A stretch of 64,000 nt of DNA from assembly GCA_021740845.1 (NCBI GenBank), contig JAIOYZ010000001.1, positions 299,606-363,605 of the forward strand. Reading direction: 5' to 3'. Shown here piece after piece: positions 61,348 through 64,000 of this stretch. Below the pieces are notes generated by a model. It was given only the letters and a program-made list of their open reading frames with translations. It did no database searches and had not been told where the DNA came from. Each line of letters opens with the position of its first letter. Position 1 is the stretch's first letter. The translations under genes and the position numbers were made by a program. The stretch is from Bacteroidia bacterium (GTDB taxonomy: Bacteria; Bacteroidota; Bacteroidia; UKL13-3).

Positions 61348-61742
61348 GGGAACAAGTTAGCAATTAGTTTCAATCTGCAAAATGTTTTAACTCAATTTTC
61401 ATGTTTTATTAACCATGGTCGTTCAACTTTGTGGGCTCAATAAGAAACTATTTGCCAATTTCAGACCCAAACACTCTGGCATATCCCATAAATCCCTCAA
61501 TTCCCCCAAATTATAAATTGCGTTTGGTGTAAAATAGTGCTTGGCAGATGTATGTAATCCAAATTAAGATTCCGCGTATTTGCGAAATATGCAAATGAGA
61601 AGGAGTTTTCCTTAGGTTCAAACCTAGTATTAGCAATTTGCATAAGAATTTGGGTTGCATATACGAAATATCAAACTATTCAGCCTTTTCTGTTCCAGCT
61701 AATATGTCAATACTTGCAGTACAATTTTATACATATAAAAAT
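61348..61742. other. 395-bp divergent intergenic region
   Basis: Upstream of both the giant adhesin and the 61743 gene. It holds a copy of the window motif (TAGGTTCAAACCTA, 61613-61626) and no gene. TAACTTG, just before the adhesin ATG on the minus strand, is a weak -7 candidate. Confidence 0.4.
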
Positions 61743-62471
61743 ATGAACAAGAACAATTTATCTAGCTTCAATGCTAAAATGAACAATTTCTCTGGTTTGA
61801 TTGATGTAGTGAAGAAATTTGGAACAGCCTACAACCCATCCAACACAAACCTATCCCTAACCGCTTTGGAAACCTTCTTAACTGAAGGTCGCCTAGCCAA
61901 TAAGAGGGTAAACGATGCAGAAACGGTCTATTTAAATGCCGCTACCCGAAGATCGAACCTCTTTAAAGACCAAAACCAGATACTTAGCCGTATTCTTGCC
62001 ATTTTGCAATCGGAGGGGGTAGACAAAAACCTTTACCACGACCTTAACCAAGTAGTGAAACAAATTAAAGGTTACAGCAAAAAGCAATCGGCCCCAGCGG
62101 TAATAGGGGAGCCACAGCCAAACAAACATACCGGTGCCTACCTTACCCTGGAAAAAAGAGCAGAAGATTTTTTACAGGTAATTTCATTTCTTGAAATGAT
62201 ACCCAATTACCAACCCAACAATACCGAACTTGAAATTACAGCCCTAAAGGCATATCAATTAGAAATGGAGCAGATAAATGATGTGGTAGCCACTTCTGAG
62301 AATGCCCTAAGCAATGAGCGCCACAAACGCGATTTGCTTTTTTACAATGAAGAAAATGGAATCATAGTAGTAGGCCGCCAGGTTAAAGCCTATATCCGAG
62401 GCTCCTTTGGTAGAACCAGTTCAGAACACCTTCAAGTTATCCCATTCAAATTCATCAACCGCGCAAGCTAA
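61743..62471 (+). CDS. Hypothetical helical protein
   Basis: 242 residues from ATG 61743 (MNKNNLSSFNAKMNN). A longer frame from 61638 is possible but unlike a protein N-terminus. The product is mostly helical with two similar halves. TALETFLTEGRLANKRVNDAETVYLNAATRRSNLFKDQ in the first matches ITALKAYQLEMEQINDVVATSENALSNERHKRDLLF in the second, suggesting an internal duplication. No signal peptide or catalytic motif was seen. The C-terminus is basic (GRQVKAYIRGSFGRTSSEHLQ). I do not recognise a family. A strong terminator follows. Confidence 0.7.
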   Translation: MNKNNLSSFNAKMNNFSGLIDVVKKFGTAYNPSNTNLSLTALETFLTEGRLANKRVNDAETVYLNAATRRSNLFKDQNQILSRILAILQSEGVDKNLYHDLNQVVKQIKGYSKKQSAPAVIGEPQPNKHTGAYLTLEKRAEDFLQVISFLEMIPNYQPNNTELEITALKAYQLEMEQINDVVATSENALSNERHKRDLLFYNEENGIIVVGRQVKAYIRGSFGRTSSEHLQVIPFKFINRAS

Positions 62472-62493
62472 GAAAGCAGCTTATTTATCTTCC

Positions 62494-62533
62494 AAAAAAA
62501 GTCATCTCCAGTCTCGGGGATGACTTTTTTTTT
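62494..62533 (+). terminator. Intrinsic terminator after the 61743 gene
   Basis: AAAAAAAGTCATC (62494-62506) pairs with GATGACTTTTTTT (62519-62531) around a 12-nt loop, followed by more T. Confidence 0.9.
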
Positions 62534-62589
62534 ATCTCGGCTTCTGGGCTGCTAGCCTCTGGCTACTGGCATCTAGCAGGTTTTGCTTC

Positions 62590-62679
62590 TCCACCGAAGC
62601 TTTAGCGAAGGTGGATGCTTCTCCACCGAAGCCTTGGCGTAGGTGGATGTTCCTCCACCGAAGCTTTAGCGTAGGTGGA
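62590..62679. repeat. Three tandem hairpin repeats, TCCACC...GGTGGA
   Basis: Units at 62590-62615, 62622-62647 and 62654-62679 share the ends TCCACC and GGTGGA and the core CCGAAGCTTTAGCGAAGG with small changes. A fourth core without those ends lies at 62729-62747. Confidence 0.8.
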
Positions 62680-62942
62680 AGTTGTTTAATCGTGGTCTAA
62701 ATTTGGGTTTGTAGGTTTGCTTTGCAAGCCGAAGCTTTAGCGAAGGTTTGTAGGTTTGAGAGTATGTTTAGGGTTTAAAGTTTAAATTTTTCTCAACTTA
62801 AAACTTAACACTTAAAACTCATTTCTTGTCACCACACCCGGCCCATCAGCCTCGACGTTGGTTGGCTTCGACTGCGACGGATGCTTTTCGAATATGTGAT
62901 AATTATTTCAGTCGCGCTCAGCCACCATCGACTCCCAGTTTT

Positions 62943-63470
62943 TTTCTTAGAATTTCGCATACACGCATGGTGGCTGAGCTTAGTCGAAGCCCTGCTCCAA
63001 TGTATAGACAAGATAATCAACCAGTAGAATTTCAAAAAGCATTACCATTACGCAAGGTGGCTGAGCTTAGTCGAAAGGTTGGTGAGCTAAGTCGAACCAG
63101 CCCCGCTCCAATGGGAAGACGGCTTCGACACGACACATGATTTGAGTAATCCGAATTATAATACAGTCTGCTCAGCCACCATCGACACGACACAAGATTT
63201 GAGTAATCCGAATTATTATGCAGTCTGCTTGGCGCCTGAGCGGAGTCGAAGGCCAGCCACCTGAGATACTCAGTGTCTTCTTAAAGATTTCGCCTACACG
63301 CACGGTGGCTGAGCTTAGTCGAAAGGTTGGTGAGCAGAGTCGAACCAGCCCTGCTTCAATGTATAGAAAAGATAATCAACCATTAGAATTTCAAAAAGCA
63401 TTACCATTACGCACGGTGGCTGAGCTTAGTCGAAAGGTTGGTGAGCAGAGTCGAACCATGGTTGGTGAGC
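62943..63470. repeat. GGCTGAGC/GTCGAA dispersed elements inside two larger direct repeats
   Basis: A block running from TTTCGCATACACGCATGGTG (from 62953) through ATAATCAACCAGTAGAATTTC recurs from about 63287. A second pair, starting GACACGACACA, lies at 63125 and 63183. GTGGCTGAGCTTAGTCGAA occurs four times; GGTTGGTGAGC(A/T)(G/A)AGTCGAACC forms small hairpins. Confidence 0.8.
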
Positions 63471-63587
63471 AGAGTCGAACCAGCACTGCTCCAATAGGAA
63501 GGTCAAACTTCCAATCAGCAGAAAACTTAAAACTTAAAACTTAACACTTAAAACTCAAAAGCATTCCTGTCTCGACTCTGGATTCTC

Positions 63588-63652
63588 AACTTAAAACTTA
63601 AAACTTAAAACTTAAAACTTAAAACTTAAAACTTAAAACTTAAAACTTAAAC
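63588..63652. repeat. Heptanucleotide array, AAAACTT type
   Basis: About nine uninterrupted copies of the 7-nt unit CTTAAAA. Shorter stretches of the same unit lie at 62793-62820, 63521-63560 and 63804-63824. Confidence 0.9.
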
Positions 63653-63710
63653 CTCTTTTCTCGCCTCTCGCTTCTCGCCTCTCGACTCTGGACTGACCTA
63701 ACACTAAGAA

Positions 63711-63780
63711 CCTAAAACTCAAAACTCAAAACCCAAAACCCAAAACCCAAAACCCAAAACCCAAAACCCAAAACCCAAAA
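63711..63780. repeat. Heptanucleotide array grading from AAAACTC to AAAACCC
   Basis: Ten 7-nt units: CTAAAAC, then CTCAAAA copies, then about seven copies of CCCAAAA. Both ends join GCATTCCTRTCT-type sequence also seen beside the first array. Confidence 0.9.
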
Positions 63781-64000
63781 GCATTCCTATCTAGGCTCTG
63801 GATTCAACTTAAAACTTAAAACTCTTTTCTCGCCTCTCGCTTCTCGCTTCTCGACTCTGGACTCCTATGTTTGAAAATTATTAAATTAGTAAACATAAAG
63901 TGAAAAAGTGTGAGAGCCGATTGTGGACTAAATAGCTCGTAGAAGTATATTGATCCAGAGATATAGCCTCACTCTTTTTTATCTCTTAGAGTTTGAACAG

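Larger units (their letters stand above)
1395..61624. repeat. Dispersed short motif GGTT-NN-AACC (consensus TTCGGTTTGAACCAAA), 17 copies
   Basis: This entry spans first to last copy; each site is 10 bp. GGTTTGAACC on the plus strand starts at 1395, 10932, 15866, 24271, 25147, 25184, 29671, 38608, 40149 and 45070. On the minus strand (GGTTCAAACC) it starts at 13921, 25992, 30256, 41921 and 61615. GGTTCGAACC starts at 20891 and 38434. Many more half-sites (TTGAACCAA) and one-mismatch copies exist, for example 33592 and 35707. Confidence 0.8.
62540..63880. repeat. Compound non-coding repeat field
   Basis: About 1.3 kb with no credible gene. From left to right it holds CCACCGAAGC hairpin repeats, GGCTGAGC/GTCGAA elements with segmental duplications, and heptanucleotide arrays alternating with CTCGCCTCTCGCTTCTCG tracts. 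Open frames across it are by-products of the repeats. The last 120 bp (63881-64000) hold nothing I recognise. Confidence 0.85.

Noticed and set aside
62826..63140. 104-codon and 68-codon open frames in the repeat field
   Set aside because: They are composed of GGCTGAGC/GTCGAA repeats translated in one frame, with repeated peptides such as VAELSRKVGE, and have no start signals.
63218..63544. 108-codon open frame with repeated AELSRKVGEQSRT peptides
   Set aside because: It is the same repeat family in a second copy. The periodic peptide comes from DNA repeats, not from protein selection.
63711..63780. CCCAAAA array as a CRISPR array or telomere
   Set aside because: There are no spacers or cas genes, the 7-bp unit is far too short for CRISPR, and the array is internal with divergent units on both sides.
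63881..64000. Possible tRNA or RNA gene at the right edge
   Set aside because: I could not fold a cloverleaf or find the TTCRANNC and acceptor pairing; the stretch is left unassigned.

Overview
The window is AT-rich chromosomal DNA from a member of the Bacteroidota. This is supported by several type IX secretion (T9SS) proteins: a PorU2-type C25 sortase, a PorP/SprF protein, and type A and type B sorting domains. Bacteroidota-specific families (DUF3276 PUR-alpha, DUF3822, long NusB, DUF1573 lipoproteins), promoters of the TAnnTTTG (-7) type and a general lack of Shine-Dalgarno sequences agree. I cannot place the genus. No rRNA, tRNA, CRISPR array, prophage or insertion sequence was seen.

Layout. 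1-3.5 kb: the start of a NamZ/DUF1343 muramidase gene, divergent from a LolE/FtsX-like permease and two glycosyltransferases. 3.5-7.8 kb (minus strand): pfkA, a lipoprotein, a PUR-alpha protein and an ABC exporter. 7.9-15.7 kb: leucine dehydrogenase, nusB, DUF1573 lipoprotein, yajC, coaE, a UvrD/PcrA helicase (minus) and an M20 peptidase. 15.8-20.9 kb: the T9SS sortase PorU2. 21.0-24.2 kb: a polyhydroxyalkanoate (PHA) island with a PhaJ/MaoC hydratase, a very methionine-rich PhaE and a class III PhaC. 24.3-28.4 kb (minus): a PolX/PHP protein whose polymerase site looks damaged, an EamA transporter and a beta-CASP nuclease. 28.5-36.5 kb: compact housekeeping genes (upp, two thioredoxin-fold proteins, thioesterase, DUF3822-rsmD-coaD, Nudix, pyrE, plsC, gatC, an ABC ATPase, ispE). 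36.5-37.5 kb: an Xre/RES toxin-antitoxin pair. 37.5-39.2 kb: a glycosyltransferase and a DUF1415 protein. 39.5-45.0 kb: a three-gene signalling cluster (multi-PAS/GAF histidine kinase, response regulator, receiver-PAS-DHp protein without an ATPase domain). 45.2-61.3 kb: surface biology, with a small T9SS cargo, a lipoprotein-like membrane protein and a 12.7-kb gene for a 4227-residue PKD-repeat adhesin paired with PorP/SprF. 61.7-62.5 kb: an unknown helical protein. 62.5-63.9 kb: a dense non-coding repeat field.

The strongest unexplained signal is a short near-palindrome, GGTT-NN-AACC, usually in the context TTCGGTTTGAACCAAA. I located 17 copies between 1395 and 61624, on both strands, in genes and between them, and inside terminator-like hairpins. 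Its distribution resembles DNA-uptake sequences or highly iterated palindromes, and I know of no description of it. Other items of note are a 40-bp near-perfect palindrome with a partial second copy upstream of the large histidine kinase, the PHA island, an 858-bp near-identical internal duplication in the giant adhesin, heptanucleotide (AAAACNN) arrays at the right edge, and a toxin-antitoxin pair with a TTGACA-type promoter and a strong Shine-Dalgarno sequence.

All calls come from reading the sequence and remembered family features. No database search or computation was run.
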